This document shows, one piece after another, positions 56,761 to 63,250 of a DNA stretch of 64,000 nt. The position numbers were made by a program, and so were the translations under genes. The notes below the pieces were generated by a model. It saw nothing but the letters and a program-made list of their open reading frames with translations. It was not told the DNA's origin and did no database searches. The DNA comes from Flavobacterium circumlabens (GTDB lineage Bacteria; Bacteroidota; Bacteroidia; Flavobacteriales; Flavobacteriaceae). The stretch is taken from the NCBI RefSeq assembly GCF_004345565.1, contig NZ_SLWA01000001.1, positions 405,892-469,891 of the forward strand, in the 5' to 3' direction. How positions within the stretch are numbered: position 1 is the first letter of the stretch; each line of letters starts with the position of its first letter.

Positions 56761-56924
56761 TTTTTTTCTTCTTTATATAGTATTACAACCAAAATCATCG
56801 CTCCCATTGACAGTAATCCTAATACCAAAGAAAAAAGACTTTCATTGTAAAAAACATACCCAATGATGTGTGCAATAATCACGATGAAGTAAGATATTAG
56901 TAATATTTTTTTTAGTCTTAGCAT
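56757..56924 (-). CDS. 55-aa two-helix membrane peptide between operon genes
   Basis: The ATG at 56924 opens a 55-codon frame whose TGA overlaps the thioredoxin ATG, and whose start lies 1 bp from the end of the preceding membrane protein. The product begins MLRLKKILLISYF and has two hydrophobic segments (about 7-25 and 30-49), then ends in Lys/Glu-rich YKEEKK. The tight coupling on both sides argues that it is real. Possible roles: an immunity or exporter partner. No family recognised. Confidence 0.72.
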   Translation of the reverse strand: MLRLKKILLISYFIVIIAHIIGYVFYNESLFSLVLGLLSMGAMILVVILYKEEKK

Positions 56925-56925
56925 T

Positions 56926-57555
56926 TCAAGAATAATTTAGTGTAAAAAACATTATTGTTACTACCCAAAGTAATAATGCAGGCACATAACTATAAGCAAC
57001 CAATTTTAAACCCCGATCTGTGTTAGTACCCGTTAGTTGACCAATTTGATATCCTAGATAAATAATATATGCAAGCTCAAATAAATTAAGGGTTTGAAAC
57101 GGATAAACAAACCAAGTTTCCAAATCTTTATAACCCACTATATTTAATGCACAGAGCGGATAGAAATTTTGAATATCTTGTAAATTATAATTAGGTTGGA
57201 AAAAATAAAACCAAATCGTTTTAAAAATAGGAACGAGTAAAAAAACAAATTCCGCTTTAAGGGTAATATTCCAAAGAGATTTGAAGTTAAAATTTTTATT
57301 AAAGAAAAATAAACCAATATAAACGATTGTAGCAATTATAGAAGTTTTGATTAATAGAAAAATGGGAATGAATATATACCCAACCCATTGCCATTTTTTT
57401 TGAAAGCCTAAGAAGTTTTCAACTTGCTGAGAAGTAAGTTGTTCTGAAAGTGAATTATAAACCAAATCATCAAAATGGATTATTTTTTTAAAAATTTCAG
57501 TGGTAAGAATTAAGACAATAGAAAGGACTAACCATTTTATAAATGGAGATTTCAT
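56926..57555 (-). CDS. polytopic membrane protein of the bacteriocin operon
   Basis: From the ATG at 57555 the protein has 209 aa (an ATG at 57564 adds three residues) and about five helices (around 7-25, 55-80, 88-110, 150-175 and 183-205). No catalytic motif is seen. It may be an immunity protein or a permease-like accessory in the operon; I do not recognise a family with confidence. It precedes the 55-aa gene by 1 bp, and a 287-bp spacer with a hairpin separates it from precursor B. Confidence 0.6.
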   Translation of the reverse strand: MKSPFIKWLVLSIVLILTTEIFKKIIHFDDLVYNSLSEQLTSQQVENFLGFQKKWQWVGYIFIPIFLLIKTSIIATIVYIGLFFFNKNFNFKSLWNITLKAEFVFLLVPIFKTIWFYFFQPNYNLQDIQNFYPLCALNIVGYKDLETWFVYPFQTLNLFELAYIIYLGYQIGQLTGTNTDRGLKLVAYSYVPALLLWVVTIMFFTLNYS

Positions 57556-57797
57556 AAAATACAAATTTGACGAGTTGAAAAATAGAAACTTTATTGTTAT
57601 TGCTCTATAAAATTGTGAAGTAGCTTATTAAAAACAAATCCATAACATCTAAAATTAATCTGATGTAGGATATAAAAATCATGAAATTAAAATATTATTA
57701 ATTTCTAAACTAATTTTGTAAAATAACTTATTACTAATAAAGTGTTGTTGACGGATTATTTAAGCCTAAATTCTTTAAATTTTATTTTAATATTGTT

Positions 57798-57832
57798 AAA
57801 TAATTCACTAAAAAGAAATTAGTGAATTATTT
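57798..57832 (-). promoter_or_regulatory. hairpin between precursor peptides and export genes
   Basis: Perfect 14-bp arms (57798-57811, 57819-57832) with a 7-nt loop lie 20 bp after the precursor B stop codon. There is no clear T-run on the minus strand, so it looks more like an RNA-stabilising or attenuating hairpin than a full terminator. It would allow more precursor than exporter mRNA (inference). Confidence 0.65.
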
Positions 57833-57851
57833 AAAAAAGTTTTATTAAAAT

Positions 57852-58016
57852 TTAACTATTCCAACAAGAGCTAGCCATGCCATTCCAGAAAGGAGTGCTT
57901 CCACCATAACCAACACTTGTAAAAATCAATAGGATACCAATCGTGCCGCAGCCTGGCGCTGATGAAAGTGTTCCTCCTTTTAAGTTTTCTAATTTTTTTC
58001 TATCTAATTTTTTCAT
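57852..58016 (-). CDS. double-glycine leader bacteriocin-like peptide B (54 aa)
   Basis: The ATG at 58016 opens 54 codons ending in TAA. The N-terminus MKKLDRKKLENLKGG is a canonical double-glycine leader (LxxxxLExLxGG-type), cut after Gly15 by the C39 exporter. The 39-residue core starts TLSSAPGCG and has Cys23 and Cys51 as its only cysteines. It contains a hydrophobic stretch (IGILLIFTSVG), an aromatic Gly-rich middle (YGGSTPFWNG) and an end of SSCWNS. It overlaps the small membrane frame upstream by 17 nt. Class II-type, disulfide-bonded; target unknown. Confidence 0.8.
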   Translation of the reverse strand: MKKLDRKKLENLKGGTLSSAPGCGTIGILLIFTSVGYGGSTPFWNGMASSCWNS

Positions 58017-58200
58017 TTTTTATTTTTTTTATTAAAAGATATAACAATAAGATGTTCCAAATAAATAATAAATTTAACATGAGTCCAAACCAAATATCGG
58101 CTAAGGAAATAAAATTGTATCTATTTAGTATTAATATAGTTGATATAAAAACATTAAAAAAGACTATAAAAATAATTGCATAATTTGTGTTACTCATCAT
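58000..58200 (-). CDS. 66-aa two-helix membrane protein, candidate immunity protein
   Basis: The protein begins MMSNTNYAIIFIVFFNVF and has helices at about 7-26 and 36-58, ending in Lys-rich IKKIKNEKIR. It lies between precursors A and B on the same strand and overlaps the start of B by 17 nt. Small cationic two-helix proteins in that position are typical of bacteriocin immunity proteins. A plus-strand frame covers the same DNA (57962-58183) but runs against the operon, so I prefer the minus frame. No homolog recognised. Confidence 0.5.
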   Translation of the reverse strand: MMSNTNYAIIFIVFFNVFISTILILNRYNFISLADIWFGLMLNLLFIWNILLLYLLIKKIKNEKIR

Positions 58201-58222
58201 GTGTTTATAATTCTATTTTAAT

Positions 58223-58411
58223 TTAAAAGCAACCTGAACTAGCTGCTTGAAAGTATCCGCCAATAGCGCCACCGGCAAAAACTGCACCTAAAGCTCCGCC
58301 AACACCCGTTGCTGCGGCTAAAAACGCTACTCCAACACCCATCATAAGACATTGTCTTCCTGGACCTCCACCTGTAAGGTTTTCCATCTGATTTAATTCT
58401 AATTTTTTCAT
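58223..58411 (-). CDS. double-glycine leader bacteriocin-like peptide A (62 aa)
   Basis: The leader MKKLELNQMENLTGG ends in Gly14-Gly15. The 47-residue core has Cys21 and Cys61 at its two ends, and between them a Gly/Ala-rich, otherwise hydrophobic helix with several GxxxG patterns (Gly38/Gly42, Gly47/Gly51, Gly48/Gly52), as in two-peptide (class IIb) pore-forming bacteriocins. The terminal pair of Cys suggests that a disulfide closes the peptide. It is the first gene of the leftward operon, with the exporter downstream. Function inferred from leader and neighbours. Confidence 0.85.
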   Translation of the reverse strand: MKKLELNQMENLTGGGPGRQCLMMGVGVAFLAAATGVGGALGAVFAGGAIGGYFQAASSGCF

Positions 58412-58721
58412 AAAAGTGATTTAAAATTTATAATTAATAATTGTTTTAAAATGTCATTTAAAAAAATTGACTTCGCAATGATCGGGATAACTTAATAAAA
58501 TGAGTTACGGTTTTTCCGTAATAATTATTAAATCTTTTTTTTATGGCGGATTTGTTTCTTCGCTTATTAAAACATAAGATTTACTACAACTATTCCAGCT
58601 ACAGCTACCCGCAAGTCTTGTTATAAATCCCCATTTATTACAGTTTTTTCTTTCGAGAACCAAAAGTATACTTTTTGATCGTTTAAAAAAATAATCTAAG
58701 TATTTTTTTACAATAATTTTT

Positions 58722-58789
58722 AAATGTAGATTTATTTTGATTCCTGGACAAAATGCTGGCACGGATCTGATTGAAAAAAATCTACATTT
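58722..58789. repeat. palindromic element, copy near the iterons
   Basis: Perfect 12-bp arms AAATGTAGATTT (58722-58733) and AAATCTACATTT (58778-58789) enclose a core with TTCCTGGACAA and CGGATCTGAT. The partner copy is at 62111-62170, with the same arms but an inverted core. Confidence 0.8.
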
Positions 58790-58837
58790 TTTAACAGTAA
58801 AAATAAAATCAAAAAAACTTAAATCGTCATTTTCGCT

Positions 58838-59062
58838 TTCCAACGTTCCAACAGCACCTACAAGCTTGTAAATCAAATATTTAATACCTTACAACTGTTG
58901 GAACGTGTTGGAAAGTCAAAATCAGTTCCAACACGTTCCAACACGTTCCAACACGTTCCAACACCTTTTCCAACATTTTTTTTAATTATTTTTTAACATA
59001 AAATACTATATATAAATAAGTTAGCATACATAAATGAGTTTGTTGGAACTGTTGGAAACCAA
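58838..59062. repeat. iteron-like array of GTTCCAACAC units
   Basis: Within the gene-free stretch 58412-59126, four head-to-tail 10-bp units (GTTCCAACAC) lie at about 58924-58963, with a fifth variant ending TTTTCCAACA. Two units in the same orientation lie upstream (58840-58857), inverted units (TGTTGGAACGTGTTGGAAAG) at 58894-58913, and two more inverted at 59042-59060. AT-rich DNA (58976-59035) is between. This is the architecture of an iteron origin or of an Xis/Rep binding cluster, just downstream of the primase gene. Confidence 0.75.
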
Positions 59063-59126
59063 AAAAGCATTTTTCAAAAAAATAGGATAAAAAGGGATAA
59101 AAACAGCACTTTTTTATTTTACTGCC

Positions 59127-62015
59127 CTATGGCAGTGTATTTGTAAAAACAATTTGCTCGTTTATCTCTTCATAAATGCTTAGTTTTTTAAAAGCCACGA
59201 CATAGGCAGACGTATTAGAGCCGTCCTTTCCAGTTCTGAATCGGTAACTACTTTTCACTTCAACAAAGAAACTTTCCTTTTTTAAAGATTCTTGCATTGT
59301 CATTTTACTTGGTATGGATTCTTTGTATTGATTGTGCCATTGTCTTTGTATTTTTGTGTAAGTATTTGAAAAATTAAAATACAAATTATCGCCCTCCACT
59401 TTTATATCTCTATCAAATTCCAGTTTATTGTCACCGTTACTTTTTATACACGCTAAAAAGGAATCCCACCATTTGTTTGTAACACTTGCAGAATTGAATT
59501 TATTCATTTGAACCTCACTTATTTTTACAAAATGACGTATCAATTCTTTATAGGAAAAAGGGAATATTATAAAATCTTTGAAAATTTCGTAAGTAGCCCC
59601 CAAAACACCAAAATTAGTAGATATTCGGCTGGGAGAACTTGGGGGCATTTGAGCCTCTATACTTGTTTTGTATAGTCTAAATTTAGATTTAAAACTATCT
59701 TTGAATACGCTACGATACTGCAATAAGTCGTTAGTAAAGGAACTAATTCCCTTTTCAGTCATATCGTGAAGTTCGTTATATTTTTGCCTTTCCTCGTCCG
59801 TAAAAACGTTTTTGCTCATATCTATCCAAAGCAAACGACTAATCAATGCTTTGTCATCGGGCGAATGGTTTCCGGTTAAAATCAAAGACGACAGGATAGG
59901 AATTGTTTCAGTACTTGAGTTACTTTCTAAAGTCCCTCTTTTATACCCGTTTCTATCCCAAATACCTTTAAGCATTCCATCTAATTGCTTATCTCCGTTT
60001 TTGTATTCGGAAAATTGGGAAATTATATTTGAAAATTGAGCCAGTTCCCTAATGTGAGCTTTTGCAGTTGACACACCTCCCTCAACATTTATTGCGGATT
60101 GCGGTTTCCCAAAGAAGCTTTGACAACAGTTTGCTAACTGGTCTTTCCCTGATGATGTTTCTCCATGAAGAAACAATATAGGAAAACCTTTTATCTCCTC
60201 TTCTATTATATCTTGAAATATGCTCGAAATAGTAAAAAGCATTGCTGATATTGAGTTTATTCCGTGAACCTCGAACATTTTAGATAAATAGGTCTCGATT
60301 GGAACATTCGCAATTTTTATGCAAACTCTTTTTTGAGTTTCATATTTAAACGCATTTTCTTTGTAAACTTTGTTTGCTGATGGAACATAATAGGAAATGT
60401 TTTTATGCTTAAAAATACCGTTTTCATCTATTTCGATTTGATTCCCATCACAAAGATTTACTTTATTATTCCATATCCAAAAATCCCCTTCTTTTTGCCA
60501 TCCTAAGCAATCAATTTTCTTTCCGTTCCCCATTTTATCAAACAGATAAGTTTTTAACGTGTGGAAATCCTTTGGAGTTCCTGACCAAAGGTAATTTCCA
60601 TGTGAAGTAACTATGTCATCAAATTTTTGCGGGGTGTTTAATTTGTCTGAAAGAACATCAAATATTTTTTCTTGTTTATATACATTTCTAATTTTGATAA
60701 GTTTCATTGGAAATTTTTCGTCCTGCATATGTTGAATGATTTTAACAACAAAATTGGAAACACATTTGAAATTCTTTTTTATATCTCCCTGCATAATCCA
60801 AATTTGATTGTCTGCCATAAACATTCTATATTTTTCTATGTCCTTGATGTATTTTTCAATTGGTTCTTTTATTTCATCTGGGAACTGATATTCGCTATAT
60901 TTTTTTGGCTGTACTTCAGCTTTATTTTTTACTGCTAAATCGATGATTTTTTGAAAATCCTGGGCGGTGTGTTCTTGGAAATAATCGGTAAGATCGTAAC
61001 CTTTAATAGCTTCGTTCTTTGGTAAGTAGATCGGGGTGATTTCGGGGTGATTTTTCACAATATCATTCATTCCATTTATTCCCGAATCATCAGTATCGTA
61101 ACAAATAAATAATTGATTGCATTTTGATTGTAAAATTTTTATGATTTCTTTTTTAGGTCTAATGTTGCACGCTCCAAAAGTAACAGCGTTAAAGCCTCTC
61201 GAAGTAGCTATTATTGTATCTTTTTCTCCTTCACAAATTATAATAATCGCCTTTTTTTCTGTTCCCAATTGTTCCAAACCAAAAACACTATCGGGAATAT
61301 GTGGAATAACATTTTTTTTAATTCCAAAAACTGTTTGTTCTGGAACATAAACTTTGTAAATCCCCTCCAATTCGTAAGCAAATGCAACCGTTTCATTTTT
61401 TGTGTAAATTGGTTTTTTATCAGGCCAATTATAGTTTGAAATAGATTTTACTTTATACGTGTCCAGCACAGCTATTTCTACACCTAAATTTTTCCAGTAT
61501 GCTAAATCTAATTCCTTAAATTCTCTAACTGATACGGTTAATTTTGATGGTGTTTTTTCTGTTGCAACAAAAGTTGCAATATCATTGCGAGAATGTTGCA
61601 ACGGTTCTTCTAAAGCTTGTGAGGAATTCGCTAATGTAATTGTTTTACTTGCGCTCACATCTTTTTTATAACCTGCAATGTTTGTTGCAACGTTCGTTGC
61701 AATACCATTGCCAAGATGTTGCAATGGTAAATTCATTTCCATTGCAACAATTTTTAAAACTTCATTGAATTGGGCTTTATTATCCAAGTTGTTTAAGTAA
61801 GCTACGAATTGAAAAACATCTTTTCCTTGTTTCCCCGAAGTGAAACACTTGAAAGACCCATTTTTGTAAAGCTTGAACGATGCGTTTTTATCTTCTGAAA
61901 AAGGGCTTGAAATATTACCTTTTGGAAATTCAGTAAGATTTAAAAATTTTAGATAAATATTTTCAGACGTAGTATGTTGTAAAATTATATCTTTGCGTAA
62001 AATATTAGTTGTCAT
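59127..62015 (-). CDS. TOPRIM primase/helicase replication protein of the element
   Basis: From the ATG at 62015 the protein has 962 aa. A start at 62039 is also in frame but lies inside a 14-bp inverted repeat and adds only MAYKFFNI. N-terminal CHC2-like part (about 15-85; SPFSEDKNASFKLYKNGSFKCF, GKDVFQFVAYL). TOPRIM domain about 250-330 with IIIICEGEKDTIIA and LFICYDTDDSG. Helicase-like ATPase with Walker A FLHGETSSGKDQ (~620) and SSLILTGNHSPDDKALISRLLWIDM. The domain order is that of phage/satellite primase-helicases. The linker between the domains is unusually rich in ATN/VAT repeats encoded by TTGCAA words. Confidence 0.85.
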   Translation of the reverse strand: MTTNILRKDIILQHTTSENIYLKFLNLTEFPKGNISSPFSEDKNASFKLYKNGSFKCFTSGKQGKDVFQFVAYLNNLDNKAQFNEVLKIVAMEMNLPLQHLGNGIATNVATNIAGYKKDVSASKTITLANSSQALEEPLQHSRNDIATFVATEKTPSKLTVSVREFKELDLAYWKNLGVEIAVLDTYKVKSISNYNWPDKKPIYTKNETVAFAYELEGIYKVYVPEQTVFGIKKNVIPHIPDSVFGLEQLGTEKKAIIIICEGEKDTIIATSRGFNAVTFGACNIRPKKEIIKILQSKCNQLFICYDTDDSGINGMNDIVKNHPEITPIYLPKNEAIKGYDLTDYFQEHTAQDFQKIIDLAVKNKAEVQPKKYSEYQFPDEIKEPIEKYIKDIEKYRMFMADNQIWIMQGDIKKNFKCVSNFVVKIIQHMQDEKFPMKLIKIRNVYKQEKIFDVLSDKLNTPQKFDDIVTSHGNYLWSGTPKDFHTLKTYLFDKMGNGKKIDCLGWQKEGDFWIWNNKVNLCDGNQIEIDENGIFKHKNISYYVPSANKVYKENAFKYETQKRVCIKIANVPIETYLSKMFEVHGINSISAMLFTISSIFQDIIEEEIKGFPILFLHGETSSGKDQLANCCQSFFGKPQSAINVEGGVSTAKAHIRELAQFSNIISQFSEYKNGDKQLDGMLKGIWDRNGYKRGTLESNSSTETIPILSSLILTGNHSPDDKALISRLLWIDMSKNVFTDEERQKYNELHDMTEKGISSFTNDLLQYRSVFKDSFKSKFRLYKTSIEAQMPPSSPSRISTNFGVLGATYEIFKDFIIFPFSYKELIRHFVKISEVQMNKFNSASVTNKWWDSFLACIKSNGDNKLEFDRDIKVEGDNLYFNFSNTYTKIQRQWHNQYKESIPSKMTMQESLKKESFFVEVKSSYRFRTGKDGSNTSAYVVAFKKLSIYEEINEQIVFTNTLP

Positions 62016-62030
62016 AATATTGAAAAATTT

Positions 62031-62064
62031 ATAAGCCATTGCAATAACCGTTGCAATGGCTTAT
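62031..62064. promoter_or_regulatory. 14-bp inverted repeat at the primase gene start
   Basis: ATAAGCCATTGCAA (62031-62044) and TTGCAATGGCTTAT (62051-62064) are perfect complements with a 6-bp spacer. It lies just upstream of the preferred start at 62015 and could be an autoregulatory or origin site. Confidence 0.65.
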
Positions 62065-62110
62065 TTGTTAAATTTAAAGTGATTATTGTAATGCTTTAAG
62101 CATTTAAAAA

Positions 62111-62170
62111 GTAGATTTATTTTGCTAAGATCTGATCCGGAGCTTGTCCAGGAACTTAAAAAAAATCTAC
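62111..62170. repeat. palindromic element, copy upstream of the primase gene
   Basis: Arms GTAGATTT (62111-62118) and AAATCTAC (62163-62170) enclose a core GATCTGATCCGGAGC...TTGTCCAGGAA. It is the partner of 58722-58789. Confidence 0.8.
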
Positions 62171-62179
62171 ATTTTAATG

Positions 62180-62246
62180 ATTTATTTGATTGCAAATTTT
62201 GTTGCAAAGGTTTTGCAAAGGTTTTGCAAATCCTTTGCAAAATTTT
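62180..62246. repeat. TTGCAAA repeat cluster upstream of the primase gene
   Basis: The short block has five TTTGCAAA/TTGCAAAG-type words at about 10-15-bp spacing (TGCAAATTTTGTTGCAAAGG then TTTTGCAAAGG twice). TTGCAA words also lie in the primase N-terminal linker (61561-61750) and the 62031-62064 palindrome. Confidence 0.7.
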
Positions 62247-62485
62247 TAATTAAGCATTTGCAACTCTGAAAAATCGGGCTCTACATAAATCTTTGCCTTT
62301 TCAAAATCAATATGGGAATGCTCTATAAAAGATGGCGTTCCCTGCTTATACAAATAAAGTTCCTTTTCTTTCAGGTCTAAGTCTTGTTTGTAAAGGTTTT
62401 TAAGTTCAGAGAGAATGTCGAGCCTGTCTTTTAAAGAATCGTAATTCGCTTTAAGAATTTCGTACGGTGTTTTTTCTGGTTTCAT
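62246..62485 (-). CDS. small coiled-coil protein of the element
   Basis: From the ATG at 62485 (MKPEKTPYEILKANYDS) the protein has 79 aa and is acidic and mostly helical (YEILKANYDSLKDRLDILSELKNLYKQDLDLKEKELYLYK is one long amphipathic stretch). An in-frame start at 62644 adds 53 residues of basic, less protein-like sequence, so I prefer the shorter form. It sits between the excisionase-like gene and the primase gene on the same strand. No family recognised. Confidence 0.55.
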   Translation of the reverse strand: MKPEKTPYEILKANYDSLKDRLDILSELKNLYKQDLDLKEKELYLYKQGTPSFIEHSHIDFEKAKIYVEPDFSELQMLN

Positions 62486-62668
62486 AAGAAAAAAGTTTTG
62501 TATAGGCGAAACACCCTTTAGGGTTGAAACCACATTCAGAGAATGAAGTACAATCCTTTCGGAATTGCTACCCATGGGGTGCTTCGTTATTGTCGATAAA
62601 GTTTTTCGAGATTGCTCTCTGATATGCGGTTTCACGACAAACATACAAAATTTTTCAATTGAAACAGA

Positions 62669-62956
62669 TTAAGACGAAAATTTATTCATTTTCTTTAAAG
62701 CTTCAGAAACTTCACTTTTTTTGTAGCGAACTTTGTTCCCAATTCTATAAGCAGGAATAAGGTCTTTTCGTGTCCAGTCCCACAAGGTTACAAGCGAAAC
62801 CGATAACATTTTAGCGGTTTCCTCTCTCGTTAGTAGTTTTTCATTGTCGGGTTGCAAAGTGTTTGCAAAACCTTTAAGAGCAGCAACAACCTCTTTTACA
62901 ATTTCATTTTTGAAATCAAGGGCGTTCGTGTTTTCCAGTTGTAGTACGTTTGTCAT
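62669..62956 (-). CDS. excisionase-like helix-turn-helix protein
   Basis: The 95-aa protein has an acidic N-terminal helix, then a winged HTH of MerR/excisionase type in residues ~42-85 (LLTREETAKMLSVSLVTLWDWTRKDLIPAYRIGNKVRYKKSEVSEALKK, where RIGNKVRYKKSEV is the wing). Proteins of this kind act as recombination directionality factors or repressors beside integrases. The upstream spacer (62957-63250) carries direct repeats that are candidate binding sites. Confidence 0.85.
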   Translation of the reverse strand: MTNVLQLENTNALDFKNEIVKEVVAALKGFANTLQPDNEKLLTREETAKMLSVSLVTLWDWTRKDLIPAYRIGNKVRYKKSEVSEALKKMNKFSS

Positions 62957-63038
62957 AACTTAATCGTTTTTTGATTGATGATTGATTAATTTTAACAAAC
63001 TTAATTAATCTGAATTAAACTATTGATTAATAGGTATT

Positions 63039-63076
63039 TAGTCCGCTTTCAATCCGCTTTTAGTCCGCTTTCAATC
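63039..63076. repeat. two 17-bp direct repeats upstream of the excisionase-like gene
   Basis: TTAGTCCGCTTTCAATC occurs at 63039-63055 and at 63060-63076, a 21-bp period, with a third partial TCCGCTTTT between. Such phased repeats are typical of arm-type integrase/Xis sites or of an operator array. They lie in the 294-bp gene-free stretch between the recombinase and HTH genes, where I see no other feature. Confidence 0.7.
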
Positions 63077-63250
63077 TGGTTAAATACGATTAAGATTCTT
63101 ATTTATAGATTTTTACAAAAAACTATATTTTTACAAAAAAATCTAATAATTTCTGTTATTCCATTTTTAAAATATTTCATATAAATCTGATAATCAGACA
63201 CATGTGATTTTAAAATATATTTTATGTGAAATAGTTAATTTTTTGTTAAA

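Noticed and set aside
57962..58183. A 73-aa plus-strand frame covering the region between precursors A and B.
   Set aside because: It opposes the operon, overlaps precursor B and the minus-strand two-helix frame, and its hydrophobicity is explained by the AT-rich antisense.
58541..58876. A 111-aa minus-strand frame upstream of precursor A with a Cys-rich end (ITRLAGSCSWNSCSKSYV).
   Set aside because: Most of it runs through the palindromic element and the iteron words, and there is no leader-like start near the Cys-rich part. The tail resembles a peptide core but I see no translatable leader, so I treat it as chance or a decayed gene.
58838..59062. CRISPR array interpretation of the GTTCCAACAC repeats.
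   Set aside because: Units are only 10 bp with no spacers and occur in both orientations; there are no cas genes in the window.
62016..62039. Start of the primase gene at 62039 (MAYKFFNI...).
   Set aside because: That start codon is formed by one arm of a 14-bp inverted repeat, so the ATG at 62015 is more likely.
62486..62644. N-terminal extension of the coiled-coil protein to an upstream in-frame start.
   Set aside because: The extra 53 residues are basic and low in helix content, unlike the rest; the ATG at 62485 gives a compact protein. The extension cannot be fully excluded.
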